From Chloroflexota bacterium (lineage in GTDB: Bacteria > Chloroflexota > Ktedonobacteria > Ktedonobacterales > Ktedonobacteraceae): a DNA stretch of 14,811 nucleotides. Numbering within the stretch: position 1 is the stretch's first letter; the number at the start of each line of letters is the position of its first letter. Under the pieces are notes generated by a model that did no database searches, was not told the DNA's origin, and was given only the letters and a program-made list of their open reading frames with translations. The position numbers were made by a program, and so were the translations under genes. Of this stretch, positions 13,538 through 14,811 are shown piece by piece. Location of the stretch: contig VBHS01000296.1 in NCBI GenBank assembly GCA_005881295.1, positions 1 to 14,811 on the forward strand. Direction: 5' to 3'.

Positions 13538-13885
13538 TTACTCCTCTTCATCATCGTCAAAGCCAGTACTGCTGTCGCTCTCTTCAGCAAAATATTCGTC
13601 GCTATAGAAACCAACATCCTTACCGACATAGACACTGACAAGAAAATCATCACGCGGCATATCAGCCGATAGTACGAGGTCCTCATCTATTTGCTCAATG
13701 AGTTTGGTCAAGTCAGCCTCTTCGAGTTCGCGTTCTAGAATAAGTGTCCCATGCACTGCGGTTGTCGTAAAGTGAATATCAACAGTGCCCAGGCGATTAT
13801 TACTCTGTACGCTGCTGCCCTGCATGATGTAATAGCCCTCCGAGTGAGGAGTGCGAAAATGCCGTTCAAAGCGAATATCTTCCAT
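13538..13885 (-). CDS. Small acidic hypothetical protein
   Basis: A 115-residue protein with no recognised family. There is no signal peptide or membrane helix. Predicted strands (VDIHFTTTAVHGTLILEREL) and a helix (DLTKLIEQIDEDLVL) suggest a small alpha/beta fold. The C-terminus is strongly acidic and ends DDDEEE. The stop is only 28 bases from the convergent response regulator. ATG at 13885 was chosen; an in-frame TTG at 13906 is possible. Neither has a close ribosome site, although a strong AAAGGAGGG lies at 13924-13932, 17 bases before the TTG. Two candidate -10 elements lie upstream, at 13976-13981 and 14053-14061. Confidence 0.6.
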   Translation of the reverse strand: MEDIRFERHFRTPHSEGYYIMQGSSVQSNNRLGTVDIHFTTTAVHGTLILERELEEADLTKLIEQIDEDLVLSADMPRDDFLVSVYVGKDVGFYSDEYFAEESDSSTGFDDDEEE

Positions 13886-14052
13886 ACGTGTATGTTGTAA
13901 GCGCAACCAGTTTCTCTGCTGCGCCCTCCTTTCTCTTTTTACTTTTCAGCAGGTTTCCTTGAGTTTACGCACGACAGTATACAGCGCCAACTTTAATCGA
14001 TAGAGTTGTCTCTAACACCCCGTCTCTGACTTGCGCGACTCACAATTCGCAT

Positions 14053-14061
14053 AGTATACCA
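14053..14061 (-). promoter_or_regulatory. Candidate extended -10 promoter for the acidic hypothetical gene
   Basis: The minus strand reads TGGTATACT (hexamer at 14053-14058). Another TATACT lies at 13976-13981. No convincing -35 belongs to either. The spacer 13886-14083 is otherwise without recognisable features. Confidence 0.3.
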
Positions 14062-14083
14062 CACTACGCGCTTTTATTGTCCA

Positions 14084-14811
14084 TCAAATAAACTGAAATG
14101 ATGCATAGATCCCGGAGAATGCTATTTGTTGCTCCTGGGCATACGTTGCCTGGGGGGCTAATAGCATAATAGTAAAGATGCTGTTTTTATGAGTTGTTGC
14201 TAGTAAGGTCTCGGTATAGCTCGCCCCACTTTGTTGCACGTTTCCCTGAATTTGTTGCCACACTGCGCCCGCAAACGAACGCGTCGTACCACTTTTTATC
14301 CCTGTGAGGCCAAGCTGGTTTGCTTTCTGCTGCAGATACTGACCAAGATCTCCGCCCGGTGGCGTCCCAACGACGATATCTACTTGCGCTGTATGGCTAC
14401 TATCGAATAAATGGATGGTCGCCTTACGCTGATCTACCTGTGATTGCCAGCCACTTGGATAAAGGAATGAGAGACCAAGCCTGCTATCGCTAAAACGCTG
14501 CTGGGGCTGTGTAATTCCATCTACGGAGAAAGGCTGGTATAGCACGATCCATGTACCTATACCACCGGCTATGACCAACAAGAACAGCAAAACCAGTGTA
14601 ATTACCAGTGGCTTGCGGCTCTTCCGTCGTTTCTTATCTCGGACAGGTGATACGACCGGCTGTGAAGGGGGCGTTTGTTTCCATTCCTGCGTTGGTGCAC
14701 CAGGGAAGGCACTCATTGCCTCCTGAACTGGATGATTGGCGGGGAAAGAGTGCCCAGGTGGAGGTGGTGTGAAACTTGGGGATGACGTGCGATTGGGAGT
14801 ATCATATCGGC
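14084..14811 (-). CDS. Single-pass membrane protein with proline-rich head and PsbP/DUF1795-like outer domain (5' end outside window)
   Basis: The frame is open to the right edge: upstream of the ATG at 14716 it continues as a Pro/Ser/Thr-rich stretch (RYDTPNRTSSPSFTPPPP and on) in the same style as the following APTQEWKQTPPSQPVVSP. An AGGAGG lies only 2 bases before that ATG, too close to be a good ribosome site. I infer that the true start is beyond the window. From the ATG on there are 210 residues: a basic stop RDKKRRKSRK (27-36), one membrane helix (about 37-60), then an outer domain of about 145 residues. This has RLGLSFLYPSGWQ, the 'YPxxW' entry typical of PsbP- and DcrB/DUF1795-like folds. 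Function is unknown. Confidence 0.65.
   Translation of the reverse strand, partial: RYDTPNRTSSPSFTPPPPGHSFPANHPVQEAMSAFPGAPTQEWKQTPPSQPVVSPVRDKKRRKSRKPLVITLVLLFLLVIAGGIGTWIVLYQPFSVDGITQPQQRFSDSRLGLSFLYPSGWQSQVDQRKATIHLFDSSHTAQVDIVVGTPPGGDLGQYLQQKANQLGLTGIKSGTTRSFAGAVWQQIQGNVQQSGASYTETLLATTHKNSIFTIMLLAPQATYAQEQQIAFSGIYASFQFI

Noticed and set aside
1..14811. CRISPR array, insertion sequence, integrase or phage genes
   Set aside because: No regularly spaced repeats, transposase or integrase motifs were seen on either strand.

Overview
The window looks like chromosomal DNA of a free-living, aerobic, heterotrophic bacterium with roughly even base composition. The gene content (a split, b6f-like menaquinol:cytochrome c oxidoreductase operon, a single-ORF LarC, a GT5 glycogen synthase, NarL-type two-component pairs, a proline-rich single-pass membrane protein) suggests a Chloroflexota lineage such as Ktedonobacterales. 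That placement rests on overall resemblance, not on a phylogenetic marker.

Left part (1-1125): the first codons of a response regulator on the minus strand; a sigma70-type promoter reading into a truncated 5' half of a tRNA-Thr gene followed by an intact tRNA-Thr(CGT); and a minus-strand DUF1992 (DNAJC28-like) gene.

1264-3922 (minus strand): larC for the nickel-pincer cofactor; a 59-bp nested palindrome; an HTH protein; and, directly upstream of it, a sigma-70-like gene split over two overlapping frames, hence probably broken. A divergent region with a strong hairpin/T-tract separates this cluster from a plus-strand YhaM-like HD-domain exoribonuclease with a shortened OB fold. That gene converges on glgA (minus strand). 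A perfect 14-bp inverted repeat lies just upstream of the glgA promoter.

6553-11227 (minus strand, transcribed leftwards from about 11312): a five-gene respiratory operon. In order of transcription it encodes cytochrome b N-terminal half (petB-like, with the Cys used for covalent heme ci), cytochrome b C-terminal half (petD-like), a Tat-type Rieske protein, a membrane-anchored fusion of monoheme cytochrome c and blue copper domain, and an unrecognised protein of about 12 TM helices. The first three would form the quinol-oxidising core. The fused c/Cu protein would be the tethered electron acceptor and shuttle, and the polytopic protein a candidate lineage-specific subunit.

11228-11712 is a 485-base non-coding divergent region with promoters in both directions and several inverted repeats. 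On its right lie a NarL-family histidine kinase and its LuxR-type response regulator (plus strand), a small acidic hypothetical protein (minus), and a membrane-anchored protein whose reading frame runs off the right edge.

The most unusual parts are the c/cupredoxin fusion and the polytopic protein in the quinol oxidase operon, the split sigma gene, the half tRNA beside a full tRNA, and the perfect inverted repeats in intergenic DNA.
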